6,754 nucleotides of DNA from Candidatus Hydrogenedentota bacterium (lineage in GTDB: Bacteria; Spirochaetota; Leptospiria; Turneriellales; J094): NCBI GenBank assembly GCA_003695005.1, contig RFJE01000405.1:1-6754 (forward strand), given 5' to 3'. Shown here piece by piece: positions 1 through 6,320 of this stretch; the stretch's first letter is position 1; each line of letters opens with the position of its first letter. Under the pieces are notes generated by a model. The model saw only the letters and a program-made list of their open reading frames with translations. It did no database searches and was not told the DNA's origin. The translations under genes and the position numbers were made by a program.

Positions 1-81
1 TCTTACTTCCTTACCACATCTGTACAAAAACAGCAATTCTCGGTGAAGGGAAAAAAGGCTCCCTCACCCCCTCACCTTTTT
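1..81 (+). repeat. Left arm of the inverted repeat
   Basis: This arm is the exact reverse complement of 156-236. It carries a tandem pair of the octamer ccctcacc (61-68 and 69-76) between an A-run (51-56) and a T-run (77-83). It may continue to the left of the window. Confidence 0.95.
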
Positions 82-91
82 TTGCTCAAAG

Positions 92-115
92 GCAGAACAA
101 GATTTTGTTCTCTGC
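92..115 (+). other. Small hairpin inside the inverted-repeat spacer
   Basis: gcaga (92-96) pairs with tctgc (111-115) and acaa (97-100) pairs with ttgt (105-108). The loop is gatt and there is a 2-nt bulge (109-110). It lies off-centre within the 74-nt spacer. In RNA it would sit as a second stem inside the loop of the large hairpin. Whether it matters is unknown. Confidence 0.6.
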
Positions 116-143
116 TTAACAGGGTCAATGCACACCATATAGG
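116..143 (+). promoter_or_regulatory. Possible rightward promoter in the repeat spacer
   Basis: TTAACA (116-121, five of six matches to the sigma-70 -35 box) is followed after 16 nt by TATAGG (138-143, four of six matches to the -10 box). It would read rightward through the right repeat arm toward the gene at 274. In an A/T-rich genome such matches occur by chance, so this is a weak call. Confidence 0.25.
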
Positions 144-155
144 TTACACAACGTT

Positions 156-236
156 AAAAAGGTGAGGGGGTGAGGGAGCCTTTTTTCCCTTCACCGAGAA
201 TTGCTGTTTTTGTACAGATGTGGTAAGGAAGTAAGA
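156..236 (-). repeat. Right arm of the inverted repeat
   Basis: This arm is the exact reverse complement of 1-81. It carries the mirrored tandem octamers ggtgaggg (161-168 and 169-176). The arm ends at 236, three bases before a TTGACA promoter-like box that precedes the gene at 274. Base 237 cannot be tested for pairing because its partner lies outside the window. Confidence 0.95.
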
Positions 237-238
237 GC

Positions 239-266
239 TTGACACTCTTGCACATAGCTTAATCAT
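239..266 (+). promoter_or_regulatory. Candidate promoter of the gene at 274
   Basis: A consensus TTGACA lies at 239-244. After 16 nt comes AATCAT (261-266), a four-of-six match to the -10 box. Transcription would start around 272-275, at or next to the GTG start codon at 274. That would give a leaderless mRNA and would explain why no Shine-Dalgarno sequence is visible. The box sits directly beside the right arm of the inverted repeat, so changes in the repeat could affect expression. The -35 match is good and the -10 is poor. Confidence 0.4.
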
Positions 267-273
267 TTCCCCT

Positions 274-1614
274 GTGTCTGTAAGATATTTTCTCATTAGT
301 CTTTTACTTCCTTTATCGCTCGTACTACCGAAAGAAAAAATCTATTTACTGGATGGTGGGTATGAATTTCGGGAGCAGGAAAAAGCACAATGGATGATGC
401 TCTCTCGAGCGTATCCAAAGAAATTTTTTTTGTATAAAAGTAAAAAAAAATGGCTAAAGGCATTACGGTATGCCACAAAAAAAGATAAGTTTTTTGTATG
501 GAACTTCCCTGATTTCCCTGATCGAAAAAAATTATTGCAGGATGATGTAAAAAAAATCAATCCAAAAATCACGTTTTTATTTACAAAGGAAGCTTTGGCA
601 AATTTAATAAAAAAATGGAAGCTCAAACTACCTACGAATGTACAAGAACATCCCCTAAAATTAAAGTCTCATGAGTTAAGAAGAGAAGTAAAAACAAAAA
701 TTCCTAAAAAATATTTCTTAAATTGCAGTCCATACCACCGCAGTATAAAATTAAAAACAAAGTTATATAAAGATAAGCAAAAGTGGTATTGGAAAATCAT
801 ACGGAAAAACTATAAACAAGCTTTTACTGCTGTTTGCTTTTATTCTAAAAAGCAAACAAAGCATTGGCTACTCGTTTATGAAATTCCTCCCTTATGGAAA
901 GCGAAATATAAAGTAAAAAAAAGTCAGTGGAAAAATTGGATATTACTTTCTGTTCAATCAGAACCAGTCTTTTTTCCCTTTCAGTTAGCAGTGGAACTTC
1001 CGCATACGACAAATATCTATGTAAAAAATGGCACAGCTATAACTTACAAATATTTTGCAATTGCAAAAACAAAAAATACTTCTCCTGCAAAGGCCATAAC
1101 GGAATTTTTAATGCGACAATCGGAATATGAGAAAGGCGCAAAACCAGTGATTTTATTTTACAATGAAAAGCTTACTTTCATTCCAAAAACTAGTTTTTGG
1201 TTAGAAGTTTGGAAATGGATTCTAATGAATTGGCAAGCTTCCATTCTCTTTGTAGTAAACTTGTTTCTATTGCTAACCTTTCTTGTTTTCTATCATAAAC
1301 AACAAAGAAAAAAAGCATTAGCAAAATGGAAGCAAGAAAATATAACCTTAAGAATGATTCCACCTTCTCGAAAAGTCATTACAAAAAAGCATAATCCATT
1401 TGGACTGTATTTACCTGCGTTGCCTAGCTTAGACATCAAAGCAGAAAAAGATACTCTCACCATTCATTGGCGAAAGGGGAAGCAGGTTTTCTCGCATAGC
1501 GAGAAACGAAAAGAAATTATGTTAAATCAAAAATGGTTCCTGAAAGTAGAAGCGTATCCGTATGAAAATTCCGTAGAATATGTTATTAAGCTTATTCCAC
1601 AGAAATTGGATTGA
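274..1614 (+). CDS. Unrecognised lysine-rich membrane-anchored protein
   Basis: I do not recognise this family. The 446-residue product begins with a signal-like hydrophobic stretch (about residues 5-19). An extracytoplasmic region of roughly 290 residues follows, then a single strong membrane span (about 321-340). The basic stretch HKQQRKK after it predicts a C-terminal cytoplasmic tail of about 105 residues. I count 75 lysines (17%) and many tryptophans, and homopolymeric A runs are frequent. It looks more A-rich than the genes to its right, by eye only. GTG at 274 is chosen because it directly precedes the signal sequence. The frame is closed by a stop at 232-234 and there is no ATG between. 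No Shine-Dalgarno is visible. The gene converges on the deacetylase homologue and overlaps its 3' end by 23 bp. The signal-anchor layout could suit a sensor or secretion accessory, but nothing in the sequence shows either. Confidence 0.8.
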   Translation: MSVRYFLISLLLPLSLVLPKEKIYLLDGGYEFREQEKAQWMMLSRAYPKKFFLYKSKKKWLKALRYATKKDKFFVWNFPDFPDRKKLLQDDVKKINPKITFLFTKEALANLIKKWKLKLPTNVQEHPLKLKSHELRREVKTKIPKKYFLNCSPYHRSIKLKTKLYKDKQKWYWKIIRKNYKQAFTAVCFYSKKQTKHWLLVYEIPPLWKAKYKVKKSQWKNWILLSVQSEPVFFPFQLAVELPHTTNIYVKNGTAITYKYFAIAKTKNTSPAKAITEFLMRQSEYEKGAKPVILFYNEKLTFIPKTSFWLEVWKWILMNWQASILFVVNLFLLLTFLVFYHKQQRKKALAKWKQENITLRMIPPSRKVITKKHNPFGLYLPALPSLDIKAEKDTLTIHWRKGKQVFSHSEKRKEIMLNQKWFLKVEAYPYENSVEYVIKLIPQKLD

Positions 1615-2701
1615 TGTCCTCCACGCGGACAAAGCGAATGTTTTTTTCTTTTATATTTTGTAAAATGTGCCTGAGCGTTAAAAACGAAGTTTTGTTCTCA
1701 GCATGCACAACTCCAATGGCATAGCCTTTTTGGTACGCTAGTTCCACTAGCTTTGACCACATTTTACGGAAGTACTTTGCCCCTTTTTTATGGTCTAAAA
1801 TTAAATCACGCTCCCATGCATCAAATCCCATAATCGCTGCAGTTTGTGCTGCTACCGATTGAGCGCTTCCTTTCATATCTAAAAAATGTTGAACTCTCCG
1901 TCCTTTTAATTGAGAAAGCAACTTACGCATGGCATAAACATTTTTCGTAAAAACACTCCCCATTCTAGTGGAAACTCCGTATGGTGAATCGACTTCGGCA
2001 AATGCTTCGTCTAACCAAGAAGAAAGCTTATCGTCGTCAAGAGCATCGCGAACTAATAAAACCTTAATCATATAAGGGCTTAATTTTAAAGGCTCTAATG
2101 GTAAGCCTAACCAAACTTCACGATTGTACTCTTTTAATTTTTCATACGTTGCTTTTGTTTGTGGATAAAATGGCATAACCACATAAGAAAGGGGAATTCC
2201 TAAAGACTCCCAGCGAATTACGTCTTTTACTTTTGCAACGTCGTTTACAACAATGGCAATCATTTTTTTGCCTTTTGGATTATCCGGCCAAAGGTAACGA
2301 GCATTGCGAAAGAATAACTTAAAAAAAACAATTCTGTCTTCCATGGCACTATCTTTTGTTTTAAAAAGATAAGTCCCGTTGCGATAATCTAACTTATACT
2401 CTTGCCGAACTAAAACAAATCCTTTCTTAAAAAGAGCATCTAAAAATTGATTTCGCTCTTTTGTTCGAAAATCTCCGCTGCATGCAAGGGATATCATTGG
2501 ATAGCCACTATGTCGGGTTACATACGCACCACAATTTTTGTTTGGCCATAAGTTCGTAAGTTCTTCAGCAAATGTGCTTAAACGAGAATAGCCTGCTATA
2601 TACTCACCTTCTTCTCGCAAAGTATATTGCGCGAATAAAAAAGAAGTTACAAAAATAGCTAAGGAAAAGAAAATAAAAAATTGTTTTTTTCGCTTCATCA
2701 T
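1592..2701 (-). CDS. Divergent polysaccharide deacetylase family protein, periplasmic
   Basis: The 369-residue product has an N-terminal signal peptide (basic MMKRKK, hydrophobic to about residue 23, likely cleavage after Ala24). A region of about 120 residues that I cannot assign follows. From about residue 147 it matches the divergent polysaccharide deacetylase family (Pfam PF04748, YibQ-like). Family landmarks in order are IAIVVND (148-154), LPLEP (200-204), MGS (247-249), FLD (273-275), RDLILD (298-303) and AIGVVH (328-333). The usual forms are IAIIIDD, NNHMGS and GHPH. Here the first Asp is Asn153, the His before MGS is Arg246 and only the first His of the last motif remains (His333). 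Metal binding may therefore be weakened or lost. AAAGG (2707-2711) serves as ribosome site for two adjacent ATGs (2701 and 2698). It is the last gene of the leftward cluster, 21 bp after its neighbour. Confidence 0.85.
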   Translation of the reverse strand: MMKRKKQFFIFFSLAIFVTSFLFAQYTLREEGEYIAGYSRLSTFAEELTNLWPNKNCGAYVTRHSGYPMISLACSGDFRTKERNQFLDALFKKGFVLVRQEYKLDYRNGTYLFKTKDSAMEDRIVFFKLFFRNARYLWPDNPKGKKMIAIVVNDVAKVKDVIRWESLGIPLSYVVMPFYPQTKATYEKLKEYNREVWLGLPLEPLKLSPYMIKVLLVRDALDDDKLSSWLDEAFAEVDSPYGVSTRMGSVFTKNVYAMRKLLSQLKGRRVQHFLDMKGSAQSVAAQTAAIMGFDAWERDLILDHKKGAKYFRKMWSKLVELAYQKGYAIGVVHAENKTSFLTLRHILQNIKEKNIRFVRVEDINPISVE

Positions 2702-2706
2702 TGGAA

Positions 2707-2711
2707 CCTTT
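2707..2711 (-). promoter_or_regulatory. Ribosome binding site of the deacetylase homologue
   Basis: On the minus strand AAAGG ends 5 nt before the ATG at 2701 and 8 nt before a second in-frame ATG at 2698. Spacing slightly favours the second, so the mature start could be one codon shorter. A further GAAGGGG lies just upstream (2713-2719). Confidence 0.5.
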
Positions 2712-2722
2712 TCCCCTTCATT

Positions 2723-3427
2723 TTATTTTACCGGTGGTAAAAAATTATCTGTAACTTTTTTACCTGTTTTTTTCTTTTTTGTTTTTTGAGTTTTTTTTGT
2801 TGTTGTTGTTTGTGTCGTTGTAACACTTACATCGGCCGGTGGCGCAATGGCTTTATCGGAATTCGGCCGGTTAAAAACAAATAATTTCTTTAATTTATTT
2901 AAGTCAAGCTTGCGTCCTTCGTCTTCCACATGTATTTTTAAAGAATAAATGGCATTATCAAAAATAATTGCATATTTAGAAAATACACTACTTCGCGTTA
3001 AACAAGAAATAGAAACTAAAAGCTCATCTTGCATTAAAAAGGCGCTTTTATCTGTGTATTCCACTCCATTCTTGCGTAGTTTCCAAACAGCAATGATCAT
3101 ATTCGGTCGATAAACCGAATTTTTCGCCGATAGAAGTTGGATATTATCAAAGCGTGCAGCGAGGCGAGCTGCTTTTGCATTGATAATGGCCTCTTTATCC
3201 ATAATGTCGTCGGCAATAAAGCTTCGAACTTCTATCATGGCTTCTTGGTTACGGAAATAAACTAATACCCCATTCGATCGTACAATTCGATGCTCATCCC
3301 AATTCGATGGCAAATCTAACTCAAACGAAGGCTCCCCGTTTTGCGATTCCCATTTGTAATGCAAGCTAAAAAGCTGACTTGCAAAACACAGGAAAAAAAT
3401 GAATCCCCATAATGCTTTCTTAACCAT
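2723..3427 (-). CDS. Secreted protein of unknown function with Thr/Lys-rich tail
   Basis: The 234-residue product has a signal peptide (MVKK, then hydrophobic residues to about 21). The Cys14 context lacks a lipobox, so it is probably soluble and periplasmic rather than a lipoprotein. The core (about 25-185) has an opening like the PsbP/DUF1795-type fold: an extended strand, the phrase FELDLPSNW (35-43), and later strands such as MIEVRSF and ELLVSISCL. That resemblance is a weak guess. The C-terminus (about 190-226) is disordered-looking, with runs of Thr and Lys. It lies between lnt (68 bp upstream) and the deacetylase homologue (21 bp downstream). ATG at 3427 is the only reasonable start. 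No Shine-Dalgarno precedes it, but TAAAAT (3433-3438, minus strand) lies 5 nt upstream and could be a -10 box of an extra promoter in the 68-bp gap. Confidence 0.8.
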   Translation of the reverse strand: MVKKALWGFIFFLCFASQLFSLHYKWESQNGEPSFELDLPSNWDEHRIVRSNGVLVYFRNQEAMIEVRSFIADDIMDKEAIINAKAARLAARFDNIQLLSAKNSVYRPNMIIAVWKLRKNGVEYTDKSAFLMQDELLVSISCLTRSSVFSKYAIIFDNAIYSLKIHVEDEGRKLDLNKLKKLFVFNRPNSDKAIAPPADVSVTTTQTTTTKKTQKTKKKKTGKKVTDNFLPPVK

Positions 3428-3495
3428 GGCTTATTTTATTGTCGGTTTTTTTTAACAAAAACATTAACAGGATTCCTTCACAGTATTTTTAATCT

Positions 3496-5187
3496 TCATT
3501 CAGAGATACGGCGTTTCACCATATCTCTGATTCCTATGGATAAAAGTGCTAAAAGTAGAAAATATAAAAATGAGATAAGTCGCAAAGGCCAAGCACCCCA
3601 AACCGAAAAGAAAGTATTTTCTTTTTCGATGAGTGGAACCGTGTATATTCGTTTTGCTTTTTCAAAGAGTGGGGTAAGTCCCATTTGTTTGCCACTAGGA
3701 TAAACCATGGCCGAAACTCCACTATTCGTTGCTCGGATTAGCGAACGCCGTAATTCAATAGCACGGATGCGAGCCAGTTGCAAATGCTGATAGCTTTCTA
3801 TACTTTTGCCAAACCAGCGATCATTTGTGATATTAATAAGAACATTGGCTTTTTTTTGTGTATCGGAAAAAAATTCCCTTATAAACTCCGACTGAATGAC
3901 TTCGTAGCAAATAACCGGCAAAAGAAAATACTCCTTAGAGGGAAATAACACATAGGCATTTCCTGAAGAAAAATCGGAAATTTCCGGAAACCATTCATAA
4001 AGTTTCGGGAACTTATCTCCAAGCGGAATCATTTCACCAAAGGGCAGTAAGTAAATTTTGTAATATTTAGCAGCTACTTGACCATCGGGATTTACAAAAC
4101 TCATGGCAGAAAAAGCTTTGCCTTTTTCTTTCGAGACATCATTTAAAAGAATCGGGATGTTGGTCTCTTGCAAAAGCTCTTGAACGCGAGATCGAAAGTA
4201 CAAACTTGTTTCATAGGATTGAAAAGGCACAGCGCTTTCCGGCCATACAATGATATCGGGATACACTCCGGCAAGTACAGCGTCGTAATAAAGTTGGCGA
4301 GTTTGCTCCACTACAGTATCCACAAGGTTTTGCATCATGCTTTGGTATTGAGCATACGTTTTTAGATGAGAAAAGGCTAAAGGTGCATTTGGCTGTGGAA
4401 CAAGAGCTGTGAATTTTCGAGCCTCATTTGATTTTTGTTCCCACCTTTCGTATTGAAAAAAACCATATAGATGCGTTACAATCAGTGTGATAAAAAGAAA
4501 GACAAAAGCTGGTGTGCGAGAAAGTCTTTGTATTTTAAAAAAAAGAGAAGCATTTTGTAAGCGAATAAAATATAAGAAAAGACCATAAAGCCAGGCACTG
4601 CAGAGCATAAGAATAGCAGAAACTCCTTCAATACCAAAGATGTCTGCAAACTGAATAAAAACTAAATTCCCACCGGCTAAATCTCCGAAATGCCAAGGAA
4701 AAAGCTGCCAGCCAAGCCACTCTGCTAAGACCCAGGCAAACGTTACATAGATTGGAAACGTGGTAAGAGTAAGCAGCCACTTTAAATTCCGATTTTTTGT
4801 GGCAAGCTTGCGCCTAAAAAAGGGACGCAGAAACAGCAAAAGGAAAAATATCATGAATCGGAAACTCGTAATAAAAGCATACGCCACAAAGAAAAAAATA
4901 GATCCATACCACGGCAAATGGCCAAACACCATCATGGTATGGATTAACCAATGATAGGCTAAAATATCAATGAAGAGTCCTAGTAAAAAACCATAGCCAA
5001 TGGACTTACGCAACATGTTTATTTTAGGGGTTTTGGCCGCAAGTCGAAAAAGGGGGATAGGGAAGAAAAAAGCTAAAGCAGAAATAAAATGTGGTGCAAA
5101 AGCAAGTGCTGCAAATACAGCCGCTAAAAATAAATAGCCAAAGACGCGTTTAGCTTGCTTGGTGAATCTTATTCTCGTCTTCGGCAT
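3496..5187 (-). CDS. lnt: Apolipoprotein N-acyltransferase
   Basis: Lnt transfers an acyl chain from a phospholipid to the free amino group of the N-terminal cysteine of diacylated lipoproteins. This is the last step of lipoprotein maturation at the inner membrane. The 563-residue product has about seven N-terminal membrane segments (up to about residue 244), a nitrilase-like periplasmic domain (about 257-520) and a final span (about 533-553). The triad is visible as Glu317 in VWPESAVPF, Lys377 in YYKIYLLPFGE and Cys427 in VICYE. Family motifs NITNDRWFG (452-460) and QHLQLARIRAIELRRSLIRA (467-486) are well conserved. The length is somewhat above the approximately 510 residues of the E. coli enzyme. 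The start at 5187 lies inside remA, a 38-bp overlap, with only a weak AGG next to the ATG. Translation is probably coupled to remA. The next Met (58) would remove the first span, so 5187 is preferred. Confidence 0.96.
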   Translation of the reverse strand: MPKTRIRFTKQAKRVFGYLFLAAVFAALAFAPHFISALAFFFPIPLFRLAAKTPKINMLRKSIGYGFLLGLFIDILAYHWLIHTMMVFGHLPWYGSIFFFVAYAFITSFRFMIFFLLLFLRPFFRRKLATKNRNLKWLLTLTTFPIYVTFAWVLAEWLGWQLFPWHFGDLAGGNLVFIQFADIFGIEGVSAILMLCSAWLYGLFLYFIRLQNASLFFKIQRLSRTPAFVFLFITLIVTHLYGFFQYERWEQKSNEARKFTALVPQPNAPLAFSHLKTYAQYQSMMQNLVDTVVEQTRQLYYDAVLAGVYPDIIVWPESAVPFQSYETSLYFRSRVQELLQETNIPILLNDVSKEKGKAFSAMSFVNPDGQVAAKYYKIYLLPFGEMIPLGDKFPKLYEWFPEISDFSSGNAYVLFPSKEYFLLPVICYEVIQSEFIREFFSDTQKKANVLINITNDRWFGKSIESYQHLQLARIRAIELRRSLIRATNSGVSAMVYPSGKQMGLTPLFEKAKRIYTVPLIEKENTFFSVWGAWPLRLISFLYFLLLALLSIGIRDMVKRRISE

Positions 5188-5419
5188 CCTGATGGAGTCT
5201 TTGTAAAAGTGCTTCCGGCCGTAAACTCGAAAGAAATGTATAATCGGAATCGGTTAAAATCATCGACCTTAATTTTCGACCCATCGTACAATCGACAAGT
5301 GTATTTTTTTCTCTTGCGGCTTCTCGGATTCTTTTCGCTACAGCTGTTTCCGGCGCAATAATCGCTACGACTTTATCAAACGAAACAACGTTTGAAAATC
5401 CAATATGCAATAACTTCAT
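5150..5419 (-). CDS. remA: RemA-like regulator (DUF370 family)
   Basis: The 89-residue product matches the RemA/DUF370 family along its first 75 residues. It shows MKLLHIGFSNVVSFDKVVAI at the start, APETAVAKR, LVDCTMGRKLRSM and ILTDSDYTFLSSLRPE. In Bacillus subtilis RemA is an arginine-dependent DNA-binding protein that activates matrix and osmoprotection genes. In other phyla its role is less clear. The Gly-Arg-Lys-Leu-Arg stretch (47-51) corresponds to the basic GRRTR patch of the family. The C-terminal tail (76-89) is charged and is read in part from the sequence that also encodes the start of lnt. The gene follows yicC by 8 bp with a strong ribosome site, an arrangement common in many bacteria where gmk and rpoZ come next. 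Here lnt comes next instead. Confidence 0.93.
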   Translation of the reverse strand: MKLLHIGFSNVVSFDKVVAIIAPETAVAKRIREAAREKNTLVDCTMGRKLRSMILTDSDYTFLSSLRPEALLQRLHQDAEDENKIHQAS

Positions 5420-5422
5420 AAA

Positions 5423-5429
5423 CCCTCCT
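5423..5429 (-). promoter_or_regulatory. Ribosome binding site of remA
   Basis: On the minus strand AGGAGGG overlaps the TAG stop of yicC (5428-5430) and ends 3 nt before the ATG of remA. It is the best Shine-Dalgarno in the window and suggests that remA translation is coupled to termination on yicC. Confidence 0.8.
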
Positions 5430-6306
5430 ATACTATATTTCGTGATTGTTCGCGCAGTTTTTCAATTTCTACTTTCATGGCAATACCTAAACGGTTAATT
5501 TCAGCAGCATGTGTTTTTGAAGTAAGAGTATTTACTTCTCGTAACACCTCTTGCAAATAAAACTCTAACTTTTTGCCTACTTCCTCTTCCTTTTCGACAA
5601 TGTTCAGCATTTCCGGAAGATGAATGGCTAATCTTTCAATTTCCTCGGTAATATCCGATTGGTATAATTCTAAAATTTCATCCCGAGATTCAATCCACAA
5701 TTTGCGTAAAAAGCCAGTTGAAAGACTTTTTTTATCACTAATAATGGAATATAGTTTTTCTCTAGCTTGCTTTTCCGATTTTTTCTGATGCCTATCATGC
5801 AATATTCTAATTTTTTGATTGAGACGAAGTAAATAACGAATTCTCTGCTTCATCCAACTTTGGATAGCACGACCTTCTTTTTTGCGTTGTCTTTCCATTT
5901 TTAAAAGAGCTCGTGCAAAATAAAATTCAAACCGCGATCCAGCATCTCTCCATGATTTTGGATTTACCTGAAAAATACCAGGCAAGTGAACTAAAACATC
6001 CATTGGAATTTGGATATTTTTCTTATGGTAAAATTTACGAAAGGTGTCAATAAAGCTATTTAAAAGTGGCTCGTTAAATTTACTTTCTGCGGGTAAATCT
6101 CCTTCATATTCTAATAAAACATCAAGCTTCCCCCGTTTAATTTTCTTCCTTGTTAAGCTTTCCGCACGAGCTTCAAACCAACGAAATTCCGGTGGAAAAT
6201 TTAAAGTCACTTCAAAATAGCGACTGTTGATGCTGCGGATGGCAAAAAAGAATTTAACGCCATCCATTTGGAAAGAACTCGCTCCATATCCTGTCATGCT
6301 TTCCAT
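5428..6306 (-). CDS. yicC: YicC family endoribonuclease
   Basis: YicC proteins are endoribonucleases; the E. coli member affects stability of the small RNA RyhB. The 292-residue length is typical. The N-terminal domain starts with MESMTGYGAS and contains the hallmark IRSINSRYFEV (23-33) and RGKLDVLLEYEG (58-69). The C-terminal DUF1732-like part shows SDITEEIERL (217-226), GKKLEFYLQEVLREVNTLTS (244-263) and AEINRL (268-273), ending in the usual EIEKLREQSRNIV helix. The common QEMNREINTIGSK motif is altered here at two positions (Leu for Asn, Thr for Gly). The middle (about 135-190) is rich in basic residues and probably helical. ATG at 6306 has only a weak upstream TGGA; the ATG at codon 4, preceded by GGAAAG, is an alternative. 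The gene lies 14 bp after the upstream frame and 8 bp before remA, so it is likely cotranscribed. Confidence 0.95.
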   Translation of the reverse strand: MESMTGYGASSFQMDGVKFFFAIRSINSRYFEVTLNFPPEFRWFEARAESLTRKKIKRGKLDVLLEYEGDLPAESKFNEPLLNSFIDTFRKFYHKKNIQIPMDVLVHLPGIFQVNPKSWRDAGSRFEFYFARALLKMERQRKKEGRAIQSWMKQRIRYLLRLNQKIRILHDRHQKKSEKQAREKLYSIISDKKSLSTGFLRKLWIESRDEILELYQSDITEEIERLAIHLPEMLNIVEKEEEVGKKLEFYLQEVLREVNTLTSKTHAAEINRLGIAMKVEIEKLREQSRNIV

Positions 6307-6320
6307 ATTCCATTATCGGC

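Larger units (their letters stand above)
1..236. repeat. Long perfect inverted repeat (81-bp arms, 74-nt spacer)
   Basis: Base i pairs with base 237-i without a mismatch from 1/236 to 81/156; 82/155 is the first mismatch. The 74-nt spacer (82-155) is not symmetric, so this is two inverted copies rather than one palindrome. A transcript through it could fold into an 81-bp duplex. No U-tract follows the right arm (the next bases are gcttgac), so it does not look like an ordinary terminator. No reading frame of note lies inside. The left arm starts at the first base shown, so the repeat may extend further and no target-site duplication can be checked. It could be a MITE-like element, an invertible segment, a structured RNA, or a fold-back artefact at a contig end. 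The sequence shows the repeat clearly but not its function. Confidence 0.95.

Noticed and set aside
1..236. Hairpin telomere of a linear replicon
   Set aside because: A telomere read through its closed end would be symmetric to the axis. Here the central 74 nt are not self-complementary about the centre (118.5), apart from an off-centre small hairpin.
1..236. Intrinsic terminator formed by the long inverted repeat
   Set aside because: The stem is far longer than normal, the loop is 74 nt, and no T-run follows the right arm on the plus strand. The left side cannot be seen.
442..450. Run of nine A within the lysine-rich gene, a possible slippage site
   Set aside because: Such runs are common in this A-rich gene, the frame is intact across it, and no useful alternative frame follows.
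2726..2742. Hairpin ttttacc-ggt-ggtaaaa beside the stop of the secreted-protein gene
   Set aside because: The stem is 7 bp with only two G-C pairs and overlaps coding sequence. It is too weak for a terminator, and the next gene follows after 21 bp.
3101..3125. Stem attcggt/accgaat followed by a T-run, terminator-like on the plus strand
   Set aside because: It lies inside a minus-strand coding region with no plus-strand gene leading into it, and the stem is short. It is probably coincidence.
4168..4365. Short plus-strand frame inside lnt
   Set aside because: It is antisense to the conserved nitrilase-like domain of Lnt, with no start signal or recognisable product.
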